64,000 nt of DNA from Cyprinodon diabolis (Eukaryota > Chordata > Actinopteri > Cyprinodontiformes > Cyprinodontidae), in the NCBI GenBank assembly GCA_030533445.1, contig CM060076.1:10262501-10326500 (forward strand). Reading direction: 5' to 3'. Of this stretch, positions 15,101 to 27,100 are shown piece by piece. A program made the position numbers and the translations under genes. Position 1 is the stretch's first letter. Every line of letters starts with the position of its first letter. The notes beneath the pieces are model-generated. The model was not told where the DNA came from. It did no database searches and saw only the letters and a list, made by a program, of their open reading frames with translations.

Positions 15101-18100
15101 TACAGTGACACAGACTCCAAAGCAGCGGGAACCACGGCTGCGCTGGCTAGAACGGAGCTACCAGCAACACTCTGTGGCCCTGCTCGAGAACCCTCCGTAG
15201 AGTCAGCCTAATCAGCGAGAGGGGTGGAAAGGCATACAGGAGAACCTGTGGCCATGGATGAGCCAGTGCGTCCTGGCCCAGTGCGCCCGCCACCCCGGTT
15301 AGGGAATACCATAGGGGGCAATGGGCTGACTCCTCTGTGGCGAACAGATCTACCTCTGCCTGCCCAAAGAGGTTCCAGATTATGCGCACTACGTCGTGGT
15401 GAAGAGACCACTCTCCCGGAACAGGTGCCTGGCGGGATAGAGAGTCCGCAATCTGGTTCTGCCGTCCTGGCAGATACGCTGCGCGCAGGGTACACAGACG
15501 GGGAAACGGCCATTCCAGGAGATCCCTCGACACCTTCAAGACATGTGCTGACCTGGTGCCCCCCTGGTGGTTTATATGATATACAACAGAGGTGTTGTCC
15601 GTCCGAATCAGCACATGCCTTCCCTCTAGGTGGGGCAAAAGGCACCTGAGGGCCATGTGCACAGCCCGCAGCTTCAGCACGTGTTCGGTGCGCTCCCTTG
15701 GGTCCCAGAGACCCCGAACAGCTCTGTGTTGCCACACGGCACCCCAGCCCAATAGGCTGGCATCTGTGGTGACCACCTCCCTTCGACACACTACTAGCCC
15801 CATTGGAACACCACTGGACAAAAGGGTACCTGCAATGCCTGTGCAGCCTGGCGTCTAGGCAAAAGCTGTTGAGCCTTCGCTGCAAAGGACGCAGAAGGAA
15901 CAGCCGTAAGGGCACGACACAAGTGACTGATGTCAGTTTGCCCAGCATTCGCAGGAAGATGATGTAGGGAAACTCCCTGCCCAGTCTGAATCGACGGACA
16001 AGCTGGAGTATGTCGTCCACCCTGTGAACAGATGGACGGGCCATCATGGTAGTGGAGTCCAGATGCATCCCAAGAAAGGTGGTTGTCTGAGATGGAACCA
16101 GAAAACTTTTTGCCAAGTTGACTTTGAGGCCTAACAGTGACACATGAAGTAGAAGCTGGGACGTATCCCAAGAGGCAGCTACCTGAGAGGGAGCACAAAG
16201 AAGCCAATCGTCCAGGTATGGCAGAATCCTGACTCCGGAGGCCTGTAGAGGAGAGAGGGCTGCTTTCACGCATCGAGTAAACACTCTCGGGAAAAGGAAG
16301 AGCCCGAATGGGAGCACCCTGAATTGCCAATGGCGCCCCCAATAGGCGAACCTGAGAAAACGGCGATGTTCTGCCGCAATAGGCACGTGAAAGTAGGCGT
16401 CTGTCAGATCTATTGATGTAAACCAATCTCCCACCACAATGGTCTGAAGGACCTCTGTTATGGTGAGCATGTGGAAGGGAAGGACTTTCAGGTACCGATT
16501 CAGTCCCCTTAGATCTAAAATGGGGCAAAAACCACCGGTCTTCTTGGCCACAAGGAAGTATGTCGAGTAGTAGCCTCTGGGTTGCCGCAGAGGATCTACA
16601 GACTCGATTGCCCCCTTGCCCAGGAGGGCGGAAAGCTCCTGGTCTAGTACCTGAGATTTCACCGGGTCTGTGATGACAGTCATTTTGACCCGGTGTGAGA
16701 GGGGGGGGCGCCGTCGGAACTGGAGCCTGTAGCCATTGGTTAAGGTGGCAACCACCCATGGATCTACGGCATGAGCAGCCCAGAAATTCAGCTGCTGATG
16801 GGGAAAAATGTCAGGCGGCTGGCCCGGTGGCATCATCTTCTATCCCCACGGCCCCTGGGGGCTCTGGGGGGAGGGCGTCCAGGATTTGAGGCCCGGGTCT
16901 GTCTAACAGGGCGGCAGACTGGCTCACGAAAGTCCCTCCTTGGTCTCTGCCGCACATCATGGGGATGGGAACCAACAGGTCTGCCACCAGTCTGAGGTCG
17001 TGGCTGAACGCTGGGGGTAGTGGCAGGGCGGCCCGAACGCTGGGGAAAGGCAGGTATGCTCCTGCGAAGGCCGGAAAGCTGCTGGCTAGTCTGACGTGCC
17101 TGAGCAGTCCGTTCCAGCGCCTCCAAGGCAGCTGATTCAAACAGCTCCCCTGGTACAACCGGGACACCCCTGAGGGTCCTACGGCATGCTTCAGTCAGAG
17201 GAGACTGTGCCAACCAGACCTGTCTACGAGCTTGGACAAGGAAAGACATGACCCGTCCAAGCTCTCTGGTCATCAGCGCGAAGGCCTGCAGCGCTGCGTC
17301 ACTATAACCAAATGCCGCACTTGCACAACCAGTGTCCTGAACAGATGCAGACAGGGCAAACATGAGGTGCGCCAGGGAATTGCCAAGGCGGCCAGCACGC
17401 GCTGCTGCATTGTACGCCTTACAGAGGAGGTAATCTGTAACCCGACATTGAGTCCGCGGGCACCGGACATCAGGACGCAGGGCTTCATCTGGTGACACAA
17501 TCAGTGAAGCAACAGCGGGTTCAATTGCTGGCATACGGTCCAGGCCGGCCTTCACTGACTCATGCATGGCAGCTAATACGCGACCATCCGAGGAGAGACG
17601 CGACAGCGCTCTCGGTTCCCGCCAACAGGCGTGTAACTCCTTCAGGTACTCCTTTGATGGAGGTACGGAAAAGGGAGTAGGAGCCCTTCCACGTCTGAAA
17701 AAAGCACTCCCGGAGCTGGATGCCTCTCCTTATGGGAGTTCCAGCTGCAGCTGCTTCAGGGCCATAGACATGACCTCCCGCATGGAACCGTCACCGGCCT
17801 CTCCAACCGCACTCTGAGATGAAAATGAACCAGCCTCAGAGGCTTGAGAGGACCCTGCCTCCTCCTCATCTCTAAAATGAGAAGCGGAAGCAGCCAGAGA
17901 GATAACATCATCCTCTACAACCAGTTCGGGCATTGGTGGGGAAGAGAGCCCAACCACTGGGAGCGAGGGATCAGATTGACGTGTCTGCAACAAGGACTTC
18001 ATCTCTGCCAGCTCTGCTGACAACTGCTCCACCCTTGTGGACAGGCCCTGGTCAGGTTTGGCCCGCTTCGTCCGGGGGAGGGGCACAGATGCTGTGGTCC

Positions 18101-21100
18101 CACCACGGCGCTTAGAACGCTTGGAGGGAACCACCTGCCCAGAGGGCGGAAGGTCCGAGCCCTCCTGGGGGCACAACTGGGCCAACCGAGCCACCCTCAC
18201 TGCATGGGGCATAAAGCTGCAGTTCATGCAGGGGTTCTCAGACAGCGCCTCCAAAAGGTGCTCATGTCCAAGGCAGGTAGGGCACAGGTCGTGGCCATCC
18301 TCTGCCTGCAGGGCAGCCCCACAATCCATGCAGCTGTGAGAGCCATCCATGTCGAAGGCCAACAAGGCTTAAAGAACAGAAAGTTATCGAAAATCGGGCG
18401 AGGGGGCGCAAACGCAGCCGTCACCAATTACAGCAGAGAAACGAAAGAGGCTGCGAGCACAAGTCAGCCGATACTGGGAGAGGGGGCGAGAACCGTTACC
18501 GTCACCAGGTATATGACCAATAAATTAAAAAAAGCTAACAACGTCAGCTGTATGGAAACTTAAGTTGGGAGTAGGAGCGAACAAACGCTGCCGTCACCAA
18601 TTATAGCGGATAAAATAAGAGAGGCTGCGAACACAAGGCGGCCGATACTGGGAGAGGGGGCGAGAACCGCTGCCGTCACCAGGTATAAAAGCAATAAACA
18701 AAAAAAGCTAACAACGTTAGCTGTATGGCAAGTTAAGTTGGGAGTAGGAGCAATAAACGCTGCAGTCACCAATTAAGAGAGCAGACCAACGAAAAGGCTG
18801 CAAAAAAGATTGATATTGGGAGAGGGGCGAAAAACGCTGCCGTCACCATTTATAACAAAGCAGACCGACGAAGAAGGCTGCAAACAAACCAAAAAAGGCT
18901 AACAACGTTAGCCGTCTCCAACTTCGGCAAACGAAGTTGACCACACTTGGTTTGGAGAGGGAGCGAAAGCCGCTGCCGTCAGTAATTATAGCAGCGCAGA
19001 CCGGTGAAAAAAAGGCTGCAAAAGTAGGGAATATATTGGGAGAGGGGGCGAAAACTGCTGCCGTCACCAGGTATAACACCAACAAACTAAAGAAGCTAAC
19101 TACGTTAGCCGTATATAACTTCGGCAGTGAAGTTGTTCACACTGGGAGTAGGGGCGAAATCGCTGCCGTCACCAGTTTGAAACAAAACAGCACGAAGCTG
19201 TAGGTAAAATGCTAAGATAAAGCCGTGAGCCGGGAGAGGGGGCGCGGACGCTACCATCACCAGCAAACAACTCACTTACCTTCCGTAATCCTCAGAATCG
19301 ACCCGTTTCAGCCCTGGGAGGGCGGAGAATAACCGCAACTCCAGTCAAGAGACAGGGGCTTCAGACAATGGGGAAGTTAGCGAACCGCTTGCGAGAAGAA
19401 AAAAGGAGCAGAGCAAAGGATGACACCAGGCTATATAGCTTCTGAGTGGTCATCCGGTGTCACAGGTGTGACTCTGTTGGTATAATTACTCGAACTGCAC
19501 ATGCCCGAAGGGAACATTCAGTGCTTTCAGCACCGCCCTCTGGCGGTCAGTAGGGATGAAATAGAACTGGAGTTTAATGCATGTGCTCTATTGCAACCAT
19601 GAATTCACATCCATTTGGTATGGTCCTATACTGTAGAACAGAATAGTGTGCTGTTGGAACCAAACAATCCAGTTTGTGTAATTTACAATAAATTTGTTTG
19701 GGCATCCAAGATTATAGGGTATAAAAGGGTTATAGGTCATTAAATATTCCAATTACTCCTTTCTACAACCAGTGCAGGAGTCTCCTCCGTAATGATGAGC
19801 AGTATAAATTTAAGAATAAGATTATAGCAGTGTTTGTCATGACGATTGTCTCCTGGTAGAGTTCCAGCATTGATTTATTGGGATATATTGGCTCCAAAGG
19901 CTTTTTAAGCTGACTACTGAATCCGACTACTGTAAAAAACACTTAGTCCAGCTCATTAAAGGAACTTAACTTCCTGTTACAGTGAACTTCTATGTGCCAT
20001 TTATTCAGACAGCCGAGGCTGAGGGAAGCCCAGTGTTGTCTTCATTAGGACCCAACAGTGTCTGAAACATAGAAATTTCTTCTAATGGTTTTCTTTTTAG
20101 ATCAAAAAGTGGATTTTTTTTATCTGAAAAAGTGTTTAACATCTTATCCTTCTTCCATTTTTCTCATTTGCCACAGGACCTTGTTGGCACTAGGATGCCA
20201 TGTTTCCCAGGTTAATGTTCATGCTGAAGAGGATTTGAAGAAAATCAAATTACCCAAAGAGTATGTTCACTATAGCTGACTCTTCTCTGTTCTTTAGCTT
20301 TTTGATTTCTTTTTTCTTACAAATTTCTACATTTCATTATTTGATCAATTTTCTAGCTACATGATGTCTAACGGATACAAGCCTGCGCCCCTGGAACTCT
20401 CTGATGTGAAACTGACGGCAGGTCAAGAGGTTCTAGTTGATAAACTGGCCGAAAACGCACATAATGTTTGGGCCAAAGACAGAATCAAACAAGGATGGAC
20501 CTATGGCATCCAGCAGGTAAACTGTGACCTTTTACAAGTGCTGCAGAAAGTCTAAAATATTGATGAAAAATTCCTAAATGTCATTTTCCATTTCTTTCTG
20601 AAAGGATTTGAAGAGCAGACGTAATCCTCGCCTAGTGCCATATGCTTTACTGGATGAACGCACAAAGAAATCTAACAGAGACAGTCTGAGAGAAGCCATT
20701 AGGACTATGGTTGGATATGGATATGACATTGACCCACCAGATCAGGAGGGTGAGATTCTGACTTTGATTAAATAGTTCAAAAAAGTAATCAAAAATGAAT
20801 AAACTGCATTTAAACAAACATTTTTGTATAAAAGCATGACCGAAGATGTTAGAGTTGTTGGTCAGTACCTCTAAAGGTGGTACTTGATTCAAACACCCTA
20901 TCAGGGTGTCAGCTGACTGGGTGGCATAAAGAGCCCACACAAATCATAGAACCTAACTTTGCAGTTATGCCTGATTCAAAGAAAGGATACAGTGACCGTG
21001 GCGAGGAAACACTCTTTTGACATATTATAGTTTCAGCTGAACGGCAGCACTAGGCCAGCAATACCCTCCATGTAAAGACAAAGAATCAACACAAAAGGAA

Positions 21101-24100
21101 TAGTAAATCAATAGCCATATTTATACTTCCTGCAATATGGAGATAAGCAAAAGAAAATAGTGAAGCAAGGGAAATTGAGCTAAAAGGAGTTTTAACCCAA
21201 CAGCTGGATAACTCTAAGAATAACTGAAGATGAGTTTAACTGTCAATGCAGTGCAGAAGTAGTTGGAGAGCAGTACTTACTAAGCATAAAATATAATTTT
21301 AACCATCTGTAGTTCATTTTAGGCTTAGCATATTTTTTAAAAGTATCTTTGTACATCTATTTTTGCATTTATAAATAACTTTGCTCTTCTGCTGTATTTT
21401 TTTCTTTTTGTTTCTGGACCAAAGTTGTGCATACACTAGATAATCAGAGCGTAGAGACGATACGCTTTTTCCGTGTGGAACAAACGTATGCTGTGAAGAC
21501 GGGAAAGTGGTACTTTGAGTTCGAGGTCCTGAGTGGAGGTGATATGAGGGTCGGCTGGGCCAGGCCAGGCTGTAGGCCTGATGTGGAGCTGGGAACAGAT
21601 GACCAGGCTTATGTCTTTGATGGATATAGGGTAAACAGCATGAGGCTTTTCAGTTCACTCTGCACATGGTTTACAATTAAATTAAAAAGTTCTTACTTTT
21701 TAAGATTTCTTTTTCTCTCCCACGCTTTCATTTCTTAAGGGTCGACGAATGCATATTGGTAGCCGCTACTTTGGGCATCCTTGGAAGAAGGGAGATGTGG
21801 TTGGTTGCATGATAAACATGGAGGACAAATCAATGATTTTCACTCTGAATGGAGAACTGCTGATCACCAGTAAGGGTTCTGAGCTCTGCTTTGCTGACTT
21901 TGAAACAGAAGATGGTGAGGATTTCACTAATTCATTTAAATAAATGTTTGTCACAGCATATTCACTAGTGTAAGAATAAAAAAAAAATATCAGAGTTTTA
22001 TAACATGTTATTTATGAAATGAAACTAAATCTAGTTGGCAACTAATTCTTTATGTTTGTTTAGGTTTTATTCCGGTGTGCAGCCTCGGCATGTCTCAGAT
22101 CGGCCGAATGAACCTCGGCAAGGATGCCAGCACTTTTAAGTACTACACCATGTGTGGTCTCCAGGAGGGTTTCGAGCCCTTTGCTGTCAACATGAAGAGG
22201 GAGATAACCATGTGGTTCAGCAAGCGTTTGCCCACCTTTTTCAATGTACCACAGGACCACATGCATATTGAGGTAGAGAACACTTCCCTTGTTAATTTAA
22301 ATCATTCTTTATATAGGAAAATACCCACTAATGTGATCTTCATAATTTGACCTGATAGAATGCCGTTGTTCCAAATTCTTTTTTGGTTTGCTTCTTTTTT
22401 TCTGAACCGTTTTTTCTCAGGTTACGAGAATTGACGGAACAGTGGACAGCCCCCCGTGTCTTAAGGTTGCACATAAGACATTTGGTACCCAGAACAGCAA
22501 CAATGACATGGTTTACTGCAGACTAAGCATGCCGGTGGAGTTCTACTCAGCAGATATGCTGCTGGACGAGTCGCTGAAACTTGGGTAAGGCACTTACTCA
22601 AAGATCCATTTTCAATTTGATTTTTTTAACCCTTATTTGTGCCTGTTGCATTATGTTTTAATGGATAATAAAACAAAAAGTCTAAGTTCTAAGATCACTA
22701 TAGTTCAGTTTTTCACCGCTGGAAGTACGGAATGCAACATCATGAGATTTTTTTTTTACTTTTTTCCCGTCTTTCTACTGAGTTAAATCCATTTTTTTAT
22801 CCAAACCTTTTTTTTAGCCTGCTTATTTATCTATTTCTATCTGTCTCTGTTCAGTCCTTTGTTTTCTTTCTATTTAGCAATTTGTTTATATACCCATCAT
22901 TCGTTCATCCATCTATCAATTTTACCCTCTGATTGCTTAAACACTCCCATTTGTTCACTAATACTGTATATGTTGGCAAGTTTATTTGTCCTTCCTTCCT
23001 TCCTTCCTTCCTTCCTTCCTTCCTTCCTTCCTTCCTTCCTTCCTTCCTTCCTTCCTTCCTTCCTTCCTTCCTTATCAAATGTCTTATTTTGTTATATCTT
23101 TTTCAGCCATCCTCCAAGGGAAGATGGAAGCATCGATTATGGAAGCATTACAACAGTAAATTACTGTTAATTCTCAAACTTAAAGACAAATTGACATTCA
23201 GTTCCCTGCTAGGGATACTAACCTCACCCTTTCATATATTTTATTTTCTTATCTGCAGTACTACTACTCGGTTAGAGTGTTTGCTGGACAGGACCCTGCA
23301 TCTGTGTGGGTGGGCTGGGTCACACCAGACTATCACTACTACAGCAAGAACTTCAGCCTTAGCAAGACCCAAACCGTCACTGTGACGCTGGGAGATGAGA
23401 GGGGCCGGGTCCACGAGAGGCGAGTTGCTGCTGATGTTTAAATAGCTGCAGCTTGTGGTCACTGGAATTTTTTTCTGAGGATATTCTTTCCAGTTTTATT
23501 TTTCTTATTTCCTGTAGTCTGCTGATCAGGCTTTGAAATTATCTTTTTGAAATTAAAGTAAGTCTGTTAGAGGATGATAATGTACCACAGCATGTCTGAA
23601 CTGTGATTTTATTTAAATTTCTCTTCTTAAAAGCTGAAATTATTGTATTATTTTCAACTAACGGTTTTAATGTAAAAAAAGGAATAAGTATATTTAAATA
23701 GATATGAAAACCTAAGCTTTATTATTTGTTTCACTGCATTTTATTCAGCAGAATCACTTATAATCAAAAGGGAAAATACATTTTAACTCTGTTTTTAATG
23801 GTGTAACATTTTGCATAGCAAGTTCTTCTTTAACAGAGCCTTGAAAAGACAAAGCCTTAGTTTCAAAGTTACAGTTAAATATGAGCATCATTTAGCTTTA
23901 GAATTAAAAAGATCAGTCAGTACAGCTCATTGTGTTATTATAAATACAGTTCAAAGTCTCTCTAAAAGTTGCTGCCTTATAGTTCTGTGATCTTAAGCAC
24001 AACCAACAATTTAATTGTTTATCTGTGTAGAGAAGCATGAGAACCTAACTTTCATTGGCTGTTCTTTCTGAATTCTTTGTGCTTGCTTTTGCTGCAGTGT

Positions 24101-27100
24101 TCAGAGGAGCAACTGCTACATGGTGTGTGCAGCAGACGCTCTTGGCCCGTCCTCCAGCCGCTCCAACACAGACTTTGAAATCGGCTGCCTGGTTGATTTG
24201 GCCACTGGCCTTGTCTCCTTCACTGCCAGTGGAAAAGAACTGCCTACAGTGTATCAGGTTAATAAAACTCTATAGTCCTAAATGAAGGGGGAAGCCATAG
24301 GGCATAAGCTGTAATCTGTTTTTTATGCTATTTAAGGAAATCCATAGTAATTGTCATTATTTGTTTCACTAGAGGTCTTATAAGTTCTTGTATTTTGGCT
24401 ACAGGAAATTCTAAAAACTTTCAAAGGTTGTTTTAAACTATGTTTTAAAAACCCAACATCATAGAGAAAAACTCAGTTTCTTTAAAAGCATTGCTCATCT
24501 GTTCTTTTTCGAATCATTGGGCACCTTCTTGATTATTGTGTTCTTCCTCTGCTAATGTGTTTTCTTGCTTCTGATTGATGATGGAACAATCGATAAGAAA
24601 GAGATTAAAAATCTGCTCAAAATATATGACCAGCAGGTAAAATCCGTTTTAAAAAGGCAGCATTTGTCTCTCTGTTCTCTCTCACACAGAAGGGGAAACA
24701 ATGTGTGAGGCAAATTGGAAGAAAAACACCTCTAATAAATTTTGCTTTAAACAGGACCATTCTTGGTTGATTTAAAATTTTGTGGGTTTTTAAACGAAAA
24801 AGAAAAAAGCAACACTGTGAAGTAGAGTATTATGCTTTATCTTTTTTTAAATAAGTCCTGGTGTCTTACAAAATCTCTTGGTGCGTTTCAATTTTTGCTT
24901 TCTCTGTAACATTTCCCAATGATCGCTTTATTTTGGCCTCTAGTTTATTGTCAGATGGTAGCTGTCCAAAGCCAGTTGAGATTATACACATCCAAAAAAA
25001 TTTTTTTTAACAATGAATATTGGTAAAATATAGTTATAAATATATTCTAGCTGTTTAGTAATGTATTTAGATAATTCTGGTTTGTATGTTTTTCAGGTGG
25101 AGCCAAACACCAAGCTTTTCCCCGCCGTGTTTTGTCGCCCCACCAGTTCCAACCTCTTCCAATTTGAATTTGTAAAGATCAAGGTTTGTTTCAATTTGTT
25201 TAACTGGAAGCTATATATTAACATTAATCCTCCCCTATGAGGTCATTTGGATATTATAACTTCAGTAAAGGAGACTTTATTGTATCTGCTTCCCTGCTCT
25301 ATGATATCCATCCTCCCGGCCTTTCCCAGGATGCTATGCCGCTATCATCAGCCATGTTTAGAAGCGAGCATCGGAACCCGGTTCCGCAGTGTCCACCGCG
25401 TCTAGATGTGCAGACCATCGTAGCTGTGCTTTGGAGTCGGATGCCGAATACCTTCCTGAATGTTGAGATGGCTCGGGTCAGCGAGAGACACGGCTGGGTG
25501 GTGCAGTGTCTGGAGCCTCTGCAGATGTTGGCTGTGCACATCACAGAGGAAAACAGGTAACATAAAGAATATGTGTTTTTGATTTATCTTAATACACTTC
25601 CAAAAGTTTGGTCACTCAAACCTGGCCATTAAAACATACTAACTCTACATTTTAGATTTATTGACGCAGGTTTGGCTTTTAAGAATGATTCCTATTTCAA
25701 TTTCATACAAAAGTCCTTCTAAACAAGTTAAAGTATGATATTGAGATCGGTTTCCTGGTGTAACACAAACCTGTGTTGAATATAGCCGTCTGAATCAAAC
25801 TGTTCCTGTCAGATAACATAGAATAGGTAAATATGTTGATAAATGACCCAGGAACTATAGCGTCTTGAGCCTAACGTGATGGAGCCGATATATCTCACTA
25901 TATATGGATTGGAATTATATTGACCAAGACAGAAAGATATATTTCATAACCAGTGCCTCCAAGTCTAATTGAATGACTTTGGACAAATTGAAATCTGTTT
26001 GGGGAAAACATTTCCTGACTGAGAGGGTCCAAAAGTTATGACATGCAAGAAGCTTCCATACAATTAAGACTTTAAAATGAACGTATTAGGCCAATGTCAC
26101 CATCAGAACTATCCGAGGGTTTGCACTGTTCAAATCAAACATAAGGACTTTATACTTATTTCTATTCAAGGTAATAGGCAAGGCAAGGCGAATTTATTTG
26201 TATAGCACAATTCAGCACAAAGATAATGCAAAGCGCTTTACAGGATTAAAATACAGGAAAGTAGGAAAAAATGAAATAAAAAATGCAGAAACAAAAAAGA
26301 ATATTAAAAACAGTTGGACTAAAGAAAATAAAAAAGTTGAACTAATGATGTTTTAGTTGAACTGTTTAACTAGAACAGTCGAAGGCAATCCTAAACAAAT
26401 GTGTTTTTAGTCTTGATTTAAAGGAACTCAGGCTTTCTGCACTTTTACAGTTTTCTGGAAGTTTGATATATTAGTTAGATATATACCTGTAGAACACCAA
26501 AACAGTTCTTTCCAAAGATGGCCATAACTGGTGTACATACAGTAAATACTAAAGTGAAAGAAACAGCAGATTCTTTTATTATTAGTAATGCTAAACTTTT
26601 AAGGAATATGGAACCCCAGAGGTCAAAGCAGATACAGATGGGTAGAACCTTTTATAAATCAGAGGACAGTAAGCAGAATGATTGGACCAAACATCTGATC
26701 ATGTCTTTTAAAACTTTTTTCAGGTGTTTGGACATCCTTGAGTTGTCAGAGCATGAGGACCTGAGGAAGTTCCACTTCCACACTCTGAAGTTATATTGTG
26801 CACTTTGTGCTCTGGGAAACACGCGTGTTGCTCACGCTCTCTGCAGCCATTTAGACCAGTCACAGCTTCTCACCACCATCGACAACCAGTACCTGTCAGG
26901 CATGCTGAGACAAGGCTTCTATGATGTCCTCATCAGGTGGGTTAACAGACTTTATAGATGAATGGAAAGATTTTTTTTTTCATTTCATATTTTGTTGCCA
27001 TTCAATAGATCTATTTATATCTTCTTTATATACAAATATTTATTAAAATTATGTTGAAATATTGAATGAAGAGGAAAAACAAAAGCAGAGACTTACAACC

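Larger units (their letters stand above)
13592..19567 (-). mobile_element. DIRS-type tyrosine recombinase retrotransposon, near full length (5,976 bp)
   Basis: It carries three reading frames on the minus strand in the order gag, RT/RNase H (with a DIRS-specific tail) and tyrosine recombinase, the DIRS1 order, with no LTRs and no integrase. Termini are inverted: 13635-13800 pairs with 19387-19548. An internal complementary region (13824-13927) copies the outermost bases of both ends. Each end finishes with the triplet AAC (13592-13594 and 19565-19567), and the internal region joins them through a single GTT. There is no target-site duplication, as expected for recombinase insertion. It lies in intron 8 of ryr3 in antisense orientation. 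The gag and RT frames are broken but the recombinase frame is open, which suggests a fairly recent insertion. Confidence 0.93.

Noticed and set aside
14849..15858. Plus-strand open frames in the DIRS element
   Set aside because: Antisense shadows of RT/RNase H and recombinase; no motif of their own.
13592..19567. Reading the 6-kb element as an endogenous retrovirus or LTR retrotransposon
   Set aside because: It has inverted rather than direct terminal repeats, no integrase or protease, no target duplication, and a tyrosine recombinase instead.
22859..23385. Open frames with repeated PSFL peptide
   Set aside because: They only translate the CTTC microsatellite in intron 15 and run by chance into exons 16-17.
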